A model generated the notes under the pieces. The model searched no databases, had not been told where the DNA came from, and saw nothing but the letters and a program-made list of their open reading frames with translations. A stretch of 64,000 nt of DNA from Opitutales bacterium (GTDB lineage: Bacteria > Verrucomicrobiota > Verrucomicrobiia > Opitutales > JABSRG01): contig JANQKZ010000038.1 of assembly GCA_028280845.1 (NCBI GenBank), positions 1-64,000 on the forward strand, written 5' to 3'. A program made the translations under genes and the position numbers. This document shows, piece after piece, positions 26,828 to 35,766 of the stretch; the stretch's first letter is position 1, and every line of letters begins with the position of its first letter.

Positions 26828-29800
26828 TTAGTGATCCCCATGAGCGTCGTGGGCTGCTTCTTCGTGGTGTTCATCACCATGGTGCTCCCCATGGCCAAAG
26901 CGTTGTTCATAATCCTGCCGAAGGAAGGGCTGGGTGTAGGCATCCGGCATGTGCGGGTTGGGATTCCGCAGCTTGGCCAGATAGGTCGTGCGCGGACGCA
27001 CGTTGAGGTAGCCCAGGACAGCATAATCGCGATCGTTTTCCTTGGCCTGGTATACCCTCGCGGTCGGATCAGTGGTATCCCCAAACTCGATCGCGTCGCT
27101 GGGACACACCTGTTGGCAGGCCACCTTGATCTGGCCATCCGGCACATGAACGTCGCGCATATTACCCGCCTTAGCCATGGCCACCTTGTGGTTGATCTTA
27201 CCTTCTTCGATACGTTGGACACAGTAAGTACACTTTTCCATGACCCCGCGCATGCGAACCGTCACATCCGGGTTGGCCTTCATCTCAACGAGTCCGCCAT
27301 GGGGGTCGTCCATCTGCTTCTTGCCAAGGGGCCCGAGGTACACCTCGTCCTTGTCCCGCTTGTTCCAATCAAAAAAGTTGAATCGACGCACCTTGTAGGG
27401 GCAGTTGTTCGCGCAGTAGCGAGTCCCCACGCACCGGTTGTAGGCCATGGTATTGAGCCCCTGGTTGTCGTGAACCGTCGCATTGACCGGGCAAACACTC
27501 TCGCAGGGAGCCAGCTCGCAGTGTGCACAAGCCATACCCTGGAAGGAAACTTGAACATCTTCTGGCACGGGCAAGGGGTCTTCGTCATTCAGCGCAGCCC
27601 CATGATTCACGGTGGCGCCATTCTGGCCGTTCACCGCTTCATGATAGGATGGGGAATGAACTTGCTCAGAAAAATACCGATCAAGACGAATCCAGTGCAT
27701 TTCACGACCGCGAAGGACCTGGTCCTTTCCGACGATCGGAATATTGTTTTCGCTCTGACAAGCGACTACGCAGGCGTTACACCCGGTGCACATGTTGAGG
27801 TCGATCGACATTCCCCATTGCTGTGGCGGAATGAAGTCTTTGGCATGTTCCTCCTTGGACCAGGTCTTGGAATATTGAGGTGGTTCCCCGAAACTTGGAT
27901 GCCCATAAAGCGAGCCTCCACGCGGCTGATTCAGGCGCTTGGCCTCCGCCGGATCATTCTGGTTTTTCCCGTAGATCAACGGCGAGTGGGATTCCATCCC
28001 CATCTTATCCACGAAGGAACCCGGACGCCCGTGTTGCTCGCCAAACTGCTTGGACGTCTTGATGTATTCTTCCGTCGTACCCTCGCGTATGACGGCACGT
28101 CCCTCCAGCGACCAATGCTCCTGAGTGTTTGCCAATTGGTAAGAGGGCTCATCTTCCAGGATCCTGATTGTCCCTCCGGACTTGAAGGAGACTCCATTCT
28201 GCTTGAGGGGATAAAAGTCGAACCCTGCACCCTTTCCTACACGGCCTGTTTCACGCCGACCATACCCGAGAGGAAGAATAACGGTATAGGAAGCCAGCCC
28301 TGGTAAGACGTGCACCGGACCTTTTACCTTCACTCCATCCAGTTCCAACTCAGCGATTGGCGCATATTCTTTGCCACGCTTCCACACCCCTTTGCGAACC
28401 TGGATTGAGAATCGCTCACCAAACCCACCCTGCATGATGCCTTCGCCTCCGATGAGCGGATATCCGCTTTCAGCCTGTAGCTTTTTGGCCAGGCGCGGAC
28501 TGACAATAATGGCATTGTCCCATGTCAACTTGGTCATGGGCTCCGGACACTCCTGCAGCCATCCATTATTGCCGTAACGCCCATCGAAGACACTGCTGCT
28601 GGAAACCCAGCGCACCTCGATGGAATCACCACTGAGTGCAGGAGGTCTCAGTTGAAAGTCCAGAACCGTATCGATCAGGTTGCGTTCGAGGAAACGGACC
28701 TTGGCGACAGCAAATTCACTATCTTCCAGAACCCCTTCTGCCAGGAAACGGTTAAACGCCTGATCGACATTGCCACGGGTCTGGAGTTTGTCAAAAGTCA
28801 GGCGGACCTGATTGTAGGGATTGGTTTCCAGTTCACCAAGAATCCGGGCGATGAGCTCAATTTCACCAATTGTGTCAAAGAGCGGTTCGATCACCGGTTG
28901 GACCGGGACGACCACCCCGTCCAAAGTGCGTCCATCACTCCAGCTTTCCAAATAGTGAGACGCCGCCACGTGGAGCGTGGCCTTAGCACTGGTTTCATCA
29001 TAATGATAGCCAAATCGGACCACCTCATCCACTGACTCCTGCAGGGCCGCCCACTTCAGGCCGGCCGGTGCGTTATAGACAGGATTCCCGCCAATGATGA
29101 CAAGCGTGTGGATGTCGCCAGCCTCAATTTGTGTGGCCAGGACGTCGATGGTCGTAGCTGGGTTTTCGGGAAGTTCCAGGTATTCGACGGATTCCCCGGC
29201 AAGGGCTTCATTCAACACTGCGGTGAGCAGGTGTACTTCCTCACTCTGATGAGATCCAGGGAACACAATGGAGTAACCCTGGTGCTCAAAGAGATCCTTC
29301 GCGCATTCCTCGATCCAGTGGGAATCTACCTGCAGGGCGCTTCCTTTTTCCTCCAATACCTCGATGAGACGCGCATCTCCGCCGGAGAGTTTCAGAACTT
29401 CAGCCGTCATCAAAGCGGTAAAGGCCGAAACCTGGCTGGAGGAGAGTCGCATACGGTGGTCCGCCATGCCGCCGGTCAGCGTCATGTTGGACTCGACCAC
29501 GTAAAGCCGGTTCATCCTGCCTGCGTCTTTCGCATTCTTGATCTTCCGGTTCCCGGTGAAATACCGGGTATAGGCCAGAGAGCCAGGTTCCTTGTCGAGG
29601 AAATCCCCGTCCAAGGAAAGAACCCGCTTGGCTTTCGAAAAATGATAGATGGGACGCAGCGAACGCCCCGTCAGATTCTTCAGTGAGCGTTCCGGGTTGC
29701 CATAATCCACCGCATTATACTCGGCCCAGGTCGCATTCGGATATTGCTTCGTCAGAGTCTGAGCCATCCGCAGGCGCGTGGGCGAAGAAGACCCCTCTAC

Positions 29801-30379
29801 CAGGAAGGCAAAGCCCTTACCGCGGTTCAGACGCAACTTTCCATGAAGACCGGACAGGCGATCCAGTAAATCGGTCAATCCTACTTGGTTGCCCTGTAAA
29901 TCGCGCGATTGAGTCGACCGATCGACATCATAGAGGTCGAGCACACTGGCCTGAGCAAAGGTATTGGTGCCACCTCCGAAGTGCGGAAAGCTGGGATTGC
30001 CCTCCACCTTGGTCGGTCGTGAACCATGCGTTTCTACGATCAGCGGGATGTTACTGATAGCGTCTGGGAACGAACTGGAATAATACGTGGCTACGCCCGG
30101 AATCACATTCTCTGGTTGCTGCGCATAGGGCAGCACATGCATCTTGGGGCGGCGGCATCCGGCCAGGCCAATGCCGGCCAGGCCAAATGAAGCAGCCATA
30201 ACTTTCATGAAGCTGCGTCGATTGACGCCCTCCATGAGCTCAGCTCCCTGGGGGAACTCGCGCTCTACCCATTCTTTAAAGGATGGAGTCGATACCAGAT
30301 CGTCGAGGCTGCGCCAGTAGCGTGGCCCGGTTAAATCGTCCGTCTTTGGTTCGGGTTTGGAAATGACTTGAGAACTCAT
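26828..30379 (-). CDS. actB: Alternative Complex III Fe-S subunit ActB
   Basis: About 1183 residues. A Tat signal with the twin arginines at residues 54-55 (NRRSFMKVMAAS) leads to a possible lipobox Cys at 75. The large central part resembles a molybdopterin oxidoreductase fold that has lost its cofactor in this family. The C-terminal third has four Fe-S motifs: CTGCNACVVACQ, CELAPCESVCPVNA, CVGTRYCANNCPYKVRRF and CTYCVQRIEEGK with CQQVCPSDA. It carries electrons from quinol oxidation to the ActA haems. A His-rich tail ends the protein. The start is ATG 30379, overlapping the actA stop as ATGA. Confidence 0.94.
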   Translation of the reverse strand: MSSQVISKPEPKTDDLTGPRYWRSLDDLVSTPSFKEWVEREFPQGAELMEGVNRRSFMKVMAASFGLAGIGLAGCRRPKMHVLPYAQQPENVIPGVATYYSSSFPDAISNIPLIVETHGSRPTKVEGNPSFPHFGGGTNTFAQASVLDLYDVDRSTQSRDLQGNQVGLTDLLDRLSGLHGKLRLNRGKGFAFLVEGSSSPTRLRMAQTLTKQYPNATWAEYNAVDYGNPERSLKNLTGRSLRPIYHFSKAKRVLSLDGDFLDKEPGSLAYTRYFTGNRKIKNAKDAGRMNRLYVVESNMTLTGGMADHRMRLSSSQVSAFTALMTAEVLKLSGGDARLIEVLEEKGSALQVDSHWIEECAKDLFEHQGYSIVFPGSHQSEEVHLLTAVLNEALAGESVEYLELPENPATTIDVLATQIEAGDIHTLVIIGGNPVYNAPAGLKWAALQESVDEVVRFGYHYDETSAKATLHVAASHYLESWSDGRTLDGVVVPVQPVIEPLFDTIGEIELIARILGELETNPYNQVRLTFDKLQTRGNVDQAFNRFLAEGVLEDSEFAVAKVRFLERNLIDTVLDFQLRPPALSGDSIEVRWVSSSSVFDGRYGNNGWLQECPEPMTKLTWDNAIIVSPRLAKKLQAESGYPLIGGEGIMQGGFGERFSIQVRKGVWKRGKEYAPIAELELDGVKVKGPVHVLPGLASYTVILPLGYGRRETGRVGKGAGFDFYPLKQNGVSFKSGGTIRILEDEPSYQLANTQEHWSLEGRAVIREGTTEEYIKTSKQFGEQHGRPGSFVDKMGMESHSPLIYGKNQNDPAEAKRLNQPRGGSLYGHPSFGEPPQYSKTWSKEEHAKDFIPPQQWGMSIDLNMCTGCNACVVACQSENNIPIVGKDQVLRGREMHWIRLDRYFSEQVHSPSYHEAVNGQNGATVNHGAALNDEDPLPVPEDVQVSFQGMACAHCELAPCESVCPVNATVHDNQGLNTMAYNRCVGTRYCANNCPYKVRRFNFFDWNKRDKDEVYLGPLGKKQMDDPHGGLVEMKANPDVTVRMRGVMEKCTYCVQRIEEGKINHKVAMAKAGNMRDVHVPDGQIKVACQQVCPSDAIEFGDTTDPTARVYQAKENDRDYAVLGYLNVRPRTTYLAKLRNPNPHMPDAYTQPFLRQDYEQRFGHGEHHGDEHHEEAAHDAHGDH

Positions 30380-31029
30380 CGGTGACAGCCAGAGCAAGAA
30401 AGAGGAGGGTTAATATTCCATTGGTGAACGAGATCTTCACCCATCCGTGCCTGGGCCTGTTGACTCTCCGCTTCCCAGTTCAAGTCATACACCTTATCCA
30501 ATGGCCGGATATAGTCTTCCGGATTTTTGTGACACTCCAGACAGAAGGCCATACTCAGCGATTTGGCGTGATAGACCACCTCCATCTCATTGATCTGTCC
30601 ATGGCATTCCACGCAGCTGATCCCACGATTCACGTGAGCCGCGTGGTTGAAATAAACATAGTCTGGAGTCTTATGAATTTTCACCCATTGCACCGGCTCG
30701 CCCGTAGCATAGCTTTCACGAATCGGGGCCAGTTGCGGACTGTCCGTCAACACCATGCTATGGCAACTCATACAGGTATTGGTCGCTGGTACATTTGAAT
30801 GCTCAGAACGATCCACATAGGTGTGACAGTAACGACAATCCATACCAACTTGCTCCACATGCAGACTGTGATCAAAGGCCACCGGTTGCGTAGGTTGATA
30901 GCCGACCCTGGAATACTTCGGGGTAAAATAGTAGGTTACCCCTGCGATCACCGCCGATGCTGTCATCGCTAAAGCAATGATTACCTTTAGTGGGATCAGA
31001 TTAACCGATTTTTTGAATAAATTTGCCAT
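30376..31029 (-). CDS. actA: Alternative Complex III pentahaem cytochrome ActA
   Basis: A 217-residue multihaem cytochrome c, first gene of the operon. One N-terminal membrane helix is at residues 14-35 (VIIALAMTASAVIAGVTYYF). Five CxxCH sites follow: CRYCH, CMSCH, CVECH, CLECH and CSGCH near the C-terminus, matching the five haems of ActA. The chain links the ActB clusters to ActE and the oxidase. Its stop overlaps the actB start. Confidence 0.95.
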   Translation of the reverse strand: MANLFKKSVNLIPLKVIIALAMTASAVIAGVTYYFTPKYSRVGYQPTQPVAFDHSLHVEQVGMDCRYCHTYVDRSEHSNVPATNTCMSCHSMVLTDSPQLAPIRESYATGEPVQWVKIHKTPDYVYFNHAAHVNRGISCVECHGQINEMEVVYHAKSLSMAFCLECHKNPEDYIRPLDKVYDLNWEAESQQAQARMGEDLVHQWNINPPLSCSGCHR

Positions 31030-31146
31030 GTTCTATGGAACGATCCTCAAATCATAGGGACTAATACGTCTCCAACAGGAGCTAATAGGTGGCCTTTCCA
31101 TCGCGGTTCCTATAAGCACAAGCAGTCAGAAACCGTTTTGAGTGAC

Positions 31147-31201
31147 CACAGAAATCACGGGCAGTCCACCCGCTGATACTAACTTCCTGTGTGAGTTGGT
31201 A
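31147..31201 (-). promoter_or_regulatory. Structured leader hairpin upstream of actA
   Basis: Read on the plus strand, CACAG at 31147-31151 pairs with CTGTG at 31197-31201, and CGGG (31158-31161) pairs with CCCG (31169-31172) over a 7-base loop. The same bases form the fold in the minus-strand leader of the act operon. The role is unknown. Confidence 0.35.
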
Positions 31202-31254
31202 GTGTTTGTTGCGTTTGAAAAGTCTGCTAGCCATTAAAGGCGTCTAAGTTGGAT

Positions 31255-31291
31255 TAAAAACAGGCAAAACCCAGCGCTAATGAGCCGCTGG
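31255..31291 (-). terminator. Intrinsic terminator of the copper ATPase gene
   Basis: On the minus strand CCAGCG (31291-31286) pairs with CGCTGG (31276-31271) over a 9-base loop and is followed by GTTTTGCCTGTTTTT. This is a clean Rho-independent terminator 129 bases downstream of the ATPase stop, so the ATPase and the act operon are probably separate transcripts. Confidence 0.7.
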
Positions 31292-31419
31292 ATCCGGTGT
31301 AAAACTTCGCGAGGCGACGTGCCCAAAGTCAACGGTTTTATGGCTCATAAGCAATTCTTTTTTAGGAAGATGCAGGCTCAACATTTTTTTTAATGCGATG
31401 CATTAGAATTGATTACATG

Positions 31420-33489
31420 TCATGCGAAATCCTTTTCCGGAATTGGAAGGATACGTGCGGAATATACCGCTCGACTGGAAACCAGAATACTTGAACCGAC
31501 CATCAACAAGGCCGCCACGACAGGGTGCAGGAGCCCTGCGGCCGCCAGCCCCATTCCAATTAAATTATAGGTTGCGGCAAAGATCAGATTACCCCAGATC
31601 TTCCCTTGAATATTGCGAGCCAACCGGACCGCCTCTGGTAATAATTCGAGGGATTCTCCTACAAGTACGCCCGTTCCGGTCGCTTGCGTGAGTTGACTTC
31701 CCGAGTCCACTGCCAGGGATCCGGAAGCAAGTGCCATGGCTCCGGCATCATTAATCCCATCACCAACAAACAAAACATCCTGACCCTTCTCTGCAAAATC
31801 CCGGACCGCCTTAGCTTTATCCTCCGGACTTTGTCCCATCCGGACTGGGAATCCTTCGATTTCCTCCCATGGACTGGCTGGATCACCTGTCAGGACTTCT
31901 CCCTGAATCCCCAGGGATTGGAGCTTCCGAAAGACCTCACGGACCTCGGAGTGCAAGGACTCAGTCATGAAAAATGCCCCCATCACCTCGCCCTTAACCA
32001 GAACATAGACGCGCTTTTTGGAGGGAGATCGCACCTCAGCTTCCTTCAGCCAATCACAGCTAACGTCATCGAGCTCACCGACAAACACTTCCACCGGCTT
32101 CAACATCGTGGCTGCCCCTACGGATTCCAGCTCTGGGGTCCCCTCTCGGGCCAATAACCTTCCGGAAATCCCTCTTCCGGAATGAAGCTGAGTCTCCAGG
32201 ACCGACCAGAGCCCGTCATCAAAATCAATCTTTCCTCGAATCCATCGAGCCACGCTATCGCCTACAGGGTGCGCATGCCGGGATTCTAGAGATAGCACCA
32301 ACTGATAAAGGGCCTCCTCTGTCCAGGCCATCCCCGGGCAGGGAACAAATTCTGAAATTTCCAGGTTGGACCGGCTGAGCGTCCCTGTTTTATCAAACAG
32401 CCACCGGCGACTTCCGGCCAGAACATCCAGGATTTTGGCCGATTTCGAAACCAGGCCCATTCGACTTAGGTTCAGAAGCCCGGACCAGACTGCAATAGGC
32501 GTGGCCAAGCCCAACGCACAGGGACAGGCCACCAGCAAGACCGCCATGCTGTTGAAGAGTGCCCGATCCCAGGGGCCGGCCAGGCTCCACCCCACAAAGG
32601 TCAGCACGCTGATGGTAACAACTAGCGGAAGAAAAATCTGTGTCAGGCGATCAGCTTGTTGCTGGAGCCGGGAGGGATGGCCGGGAGCTTCCCGGACCGT
32701 TTTTATAATCTGGTCGATTACCCGCTCCCCCTTTGTCTGCTTTACCTCCACCGTGAAAGCGGCATCGATCGCCCAGGTGCCTGCCATCACATGCTCCGCT
32801 TCGACCCGGAGCACCGGGCCGGGTTCACCCGTCACCGCAGTCTCCTTGACATAACCGGTTCCTCTTAAAATTTGACCATCGACTGTGAACGGTTCTCCGG
32901 GTAACACTTGCACCCACTCCCCCTTGCGGATCCGGTCAACCTGGACGCGCTCCACATGGCCGCAGGAGCTGACACGCGTTGCCGTATCGAATGCCTCCTC
33001 ATAGTCGCCCGCCGCTTTCATGGCCCGCGATCGGGATTGTTGCCCAACCCATTTGCCTACCGTGTAGACAGCCAGTACGATGGCCACGACCTCGTAATAC
33101 ACGCTGCCCTCGTTCCGGAAGGTAGCCACCAGCGAACCGACAAACGCCCCCGTGGCGGTTAACAGGAACAGCCCCTCCACGGCCAGACGCCGCTCCCGTA
33201 TCATCACCCAGCTGGATTGAATTAAGCCAGGCCCAAGAAGAGCAAAGACTAGAAGCGTAGAAAAGATCAGCCATCCGTGAACCAGCAAGTAAGCCTGCGA
33301 CCCAAAGGCGGGTGGAGTTAAATTAAAAGCCAGTCCCCATACCATGGTCTGCCCCGCCACCACCAGGGATATTCCGAGCCTCAGCCAAACTTGAGAGGCC
33401 GATACTTCCGGCTGCTTCCCCTCTCCATGACAACAACTCCCTTTCTCCTCAGTTATTGGTCCTGGTGGTTGATCATTGCAACACGACAT
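31420..33489 (-). CDS. Copper-transporting P1B-type ATPase, CcoI-like
   Basis: About 689 residues. Metal-binding CPCALGLATP is in helix 6, followed by the phosphorylation site DKTGTLSR and the hinge GDGINDAGAMA, so it is a P1B copper ATPase. Only MSCCNDQ and GSCCHGEG occur at the N-terminus, where an HMA domain is usual. The gene lies just upstream of the ACIII-cbb3 operon, and CcoI/FixI-type ATPases export copper for CuB of cbb3 oxidase, so this is a likely CcoI. The start is ATG 33489; an earlier start would add an unlikely 35-residue lead. It ends in a good terminator. Confidence 0.88.
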   Translation of the reverse strand: MSCCNDQPPGPITEEKGSCCHGEGKQPEVSASQVWLRLGISLVVAGQTMVWGLAFNLTPPAFGSQAYLLVHGWLIFSTLLVFALLGPGLIQSSWVMIRERRLAVEGLFLLTATGAFVGSLVATFRNEGSVYYEVVAIVLAVYTVGKWVGQQSRSRAMKAAGDYEEAFDTATRVSSCGHVERVQVDRIRKGEWVQVLPGEPFTVDGQILRGTGYVKETAVTGEPGPVLRVEAEHVMAGTWAIDAAFTVEVKQTKGERVIDQIIKTVREAPGHPSRLQQQADRLTQIFLPLVVTISVLTFVGWSLAGPWDRALFNSMAVLLVACPCALGLATPIAVWSGLLNLSRMGLVSKSAKILDVLAGSRRWLFDKTGTLSRSNLEISEFVPCPGMAWTEEALYQLVLSLESRHAHPVGDSVARWIRGKIDFDDGLWSVLETQLHSGRGISGRLLAREGTPELESVGAATMLKPVEVFVGELDDVSCDWLKEAEVRSPSKKRVYVLVKGEVMGAFFMTESLHSEVREVFRKLQSLGIQGEVLTGDPASPWEEIEGFPVRMGQSPEDKAKAVRDFAEKGQDVLFVGDGINDAGAMALASGSLAVDSGSQLTQATGTGVLVGESLELLPEAVRLARNIQGKIWGNLIFAATYNLIGMGLAAAGLLHPVVAALLMVGSSILVSSRAVYSARILPIPEKDFA

Positions 33490-33663
33490 TGTCGAAAAGA
33501 TGGACCATTCACACCGCTTTTCAAAATTAAAAATTTCCTTAGTAGAGTGACTAAAAACAAATATTAATAAGGGAGACAAAGGGCGAAGACCCACCTAAGC
33601 CTTCAAACTCTTCATTCCCCCACGCTTGCCTCACTGGAAATCTCGATTTAACTGCTTCTATAA

Positions 33664-34164
33664 ATGTCGCAAACTGTAGAACGGCCAAACGTCCCCGGAA
33701 TTGAGATCAAGGGCCAACACCTCCTCCTCCTGATTATCCTTCCTCTGACTTTGGTCGTGGGAGCTGCCTTCATGTGGCTGAGCCCAATCGTCACAGCGAA
33801 AAAGCCGGGGCATCTCTATATTGGCCTCCGCTTCAGCGATGAACGCTCCGTTCAGTTCATTGATAAAAATATCACGAACCCCCTTGTCACCTTCGAGGTA
33901 TTCAGTGGCGAAACGGGAACCACCGGAACGCCCCTCCATCACTACGAAGAACTCCGCCGCGGAAAAAATATCATCGACTTATCTGACCTTCCTGATGCGA
34001 CCTACCTCCTGCACTTTCAAAGTGAGGGCTACCGGAACCTTACCATCACCATGGAGAAACTGGACGGAGAATTTCGCGATACCCCTGCCAAAGTCGTCCC
34101 CCAGGGATCCAAGGTCATGGATCAATTCGTAGGCGTCGTCATGCTCGACGCCACGACCAGGTAA
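33664..34164 (+). CDS. Single-helix membrane protein, divergent from the copper ATPase
   Basis: A 166-residue protein that I do not recognise. One membrane helix is at residues 18-40 (LLLLIILPLTLVVGAAFMWL), followed by a 125-residue periplasmic beta-rich domain. FixH/CcoH, a copper-delivery partner of cbb3 assembly, has the same size and topology, but its signature residues are not evident. Its place opposite the CcoI-like ATPase makes an assembly role worth testing. No SD sequence is obvious. Confidence 0.65.
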   Translation: MSQTVERPNVPGIEIKGQHLLLLIILPLTLVVGAAFMWLSPIVTAKKPGHLYIGLRFSDERSVQFIDKNITNPLVTFEVFSGETGTTGTPLHHYEELRRGKNIIDLSDLPDATYLLHFQSEGYRNLTITMEKLDGEFRDTPAKVVPQGSKVMDQFVGVVMLDATTR

Positions 34165-34226
34165 TTCGGTTCTTCAAGTTTGAAGTCAGCAGGACAAAGG
34201 CCAGCTCAAAAATCTTAAGTCTTAGA

Positions 34227-34988
34227 TTAAATCCGCCCCACCTGTATCACCTTTTTCGATACTCGATTCAACTCCCGGTCATGCCGCTTCGAATGAGGAT
34301 CATATTTCCCCAGAAGGTCCCAGAACCGTTTCGAGTGGTTCATCTCGGTCACATGGGCGAGCTCGTGGTAGATCACGTAATCCTGCAAGCGGGGAGCAAG
34401 CAGAACCAATCGCCAATTCAACGAAATTTGACCGGAACTGGAGCAGGACCCCCACCGGCTCGCCTGGTCGCGAACCACCACTTTGACCCTGTATTGAGGC
34501 AGCCCTGACCGGGCCATCAGGGATTGAGTCCGTTCCGTCAGGGCTCGCTTGGCAAAGGTGCGCACTGTTTTCACCAAGGCGGCCTCCGTCTCAGTGTGCG
34601 GATTCAGATGAAGATCGACAAACCCTGCGGATCGCTGCCAGTGCAGCGCAGTTCGATGACCTCGAAACTTAAATCGGATCGGCCAGGTCTGTCCCGCTGC
34701 AGTCAGCACCTTCCGCTCCTGCAAAAACTCCAGCAGGGAGAGGGGCTTGGGTTGAGCATTCAACTGGTCCATCAGCCAGTCACCCTGGCCCTTTAAAAAA
34801 TCAAGCGCATCGTGGAAGCGGGTATGCCACGGGATACTGAGCACAGCCTGGTGATCCTGACCGACCCAGACCCGGATATAACGCGACCGCTTGGATCGCC
34901 GGATCTCTACGGGAACCAGAACCAGCCCATCCCGGGTCGGTAAATCGACCATCCGGTGACTCGGTTCTTTTGTCCGTGAAATCAACAT
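34227..34988 (-). CDS. YgjP/DUF45-type zinc metallopeptidase
   Basis: A 253-residue protein of the M48-related YgjP (DUF45, WLM-like) family. The motif YHELAHVTEMNHSKRFW gives His208, Glu209, His212 and a further His218, and RWGSCSSSGQISLNWRL precedes it at 178-193, as is typical. These are cytoplasmic zinc peptidases of unclear substrate. The N-terminal 100 residues are a beta-rich domain. It precedes no obvious operon partner; mazG lies 14 bases upstream on the same strand, so they may be co-transcribed. Confidence 0.88.
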   Translation of the reverse strand: MLISRTKEPSHRMVDLPTRDGLVLVPVEIRRSKRSRYIRVWVGQDHQAVLSIPWHTRFHDALDFLKGQGDWLMDQLNAQPKPLSLLEFLQERKVLTAAGQTWPIRFKFRGHRTALHWQRSAGFVDLHLNPHTETEAALVKTVRTFAKRALTERTQSLMARSGLPQYRVKVVVRDQASRWGSCSSSGQISLNWRLVLLAPRLQDYVIYHELAHVTEMNHSKRFWDLLGKYDPHSKRHDRELNRVSKKVIQVGRI

Positions 34989-35002
34989 AATCAGAAAGGA
35001 TC

Positions 35003-35701
35003 TCAGGCCTTCACCTCAGATTCCCTTCCCCCTATTTGTCCACTCAGCTCCTTCATCAAACGTTGTGTATAGCGCCTCAATGCCGCTTCGGGGTCGAGCT
35101 TGGCTTTCCGGGCCGCAGCAACCCATTGAAAGAGAAACTCCCCCAGTTCAGCTTCCGTCAAAGTCCCCTGGCTTTCTGAAAGAGCCGCATCGTCCAACAG
35201 TTCTCCCGTAGGAATGCCCTTCCGGTCGATTTGTTTGTAGACTTCGTAGGCGAATAGCAATGCCGGCAGTCGCGGTGGCAAATCCTTAAACAGCTGACCT
35301 TCAGGTGGATTCGGACGGGCTTTCTTTTCAGCTGCTTTGATGGCTTCCCACTCTACCAACACCTTGTCTGAAGTGTCCAAGCGCGCCTTAGTGGCCGCGT
35401 CCCCAAAGACATGGGGGTGGCGTCGCACCAGCTTGGCATTGATATCGGCTGCAACCGCCTCGAGGTCAAACTGATCCGCCTCTTCCGCAATTTGGGCATG
35501 CATCACCACTTGGAGAAGAACATCCCCTAACTCTTCTCGCATGTGCTCATAATCCCCGTTATCGATCGTTTCCAGCAACTCGGAGCATTCATCTATGAGC
35601 GCCTGGCTGAGGGTTTGGTGGGTTTGCTCGCGGTCCCAGGGACAACCCCCGGGTGCGCGTAAGGTGGCAACCGTTTGTCGCAAAGCATTCAGGTTAGACA
35701 T
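35003..35701 (-). CDS. mazG: Nucleoside triphosphate pyrophosphohydrolase MazG
   Basis: About 232 residues. MazG hydrolyses NTPs to NMPs plus pyrophosphate and cleans the nucleotide pool. The N-terminal domain shows the fingerprint GGCPWDREQTHQTL, then ECSELLETIDNGD and EELGDVLLQVVMHAQ, with the acidic residues that bind Mg. The start is taken as ATG 35701 (MSNLNALRQTV); the upstream frame is out of keeping with the family. It is divergent from trpC across about 65 bases and upstream of the YgjP-like gene. Confidence 0.9.
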   Translation of the reverse strand: MSNLNALRQTVATLRAPGGCPWDREQTHQTLSQALIDECSELLETIDNGDYEHMREELGDVLLQVVMHAQIAEEADQFDLEAVAADINAKLVRRHPHVFGDAATKARLDTSDKVLVEWEAIKAAEKKARPNPPEGQLFKDLPPRLPALLFAYEVYKQIDRKGIPTGELLDDAALSESQGTLTEAELGEFLFQWVAAARKAKLDPEAALRRYTQRLMKELSGQIGGRESEVKA

Positions 35702-35766
35702 AGTGCAGCAAGTCTCAGGTTCGTTCGAAATCAACTTGCCTGTTTCTGCTTTGGGGTCAATTCAGG

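Larger units (their letters stand above)
31030..31419. other. Leader and promoter region of the act-cco operon
   Basis: This 390-base gap lies between the copper ATPase gene and actA, both on the minus strand. It holds the terminator at 31255-31291 and a hairpin at 31147-31201; both are listed separately. I see no open reading frame with coding character and no tRNA. I looked for a sigma-70 or sigma-54 promoter and found none convincing; a -35-like TTGACT at about 31334-31339 on the minus strand has no good -10. Confidence 0.5.

Noticed and set aside
26831-28306. A 491-codon open frame on the plus strand
   Set aside because: It lies wholly antisense to actB, whose Fe-S motifs and family length are clear. 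Such long shadow frames are common opposite GC-rich genes.
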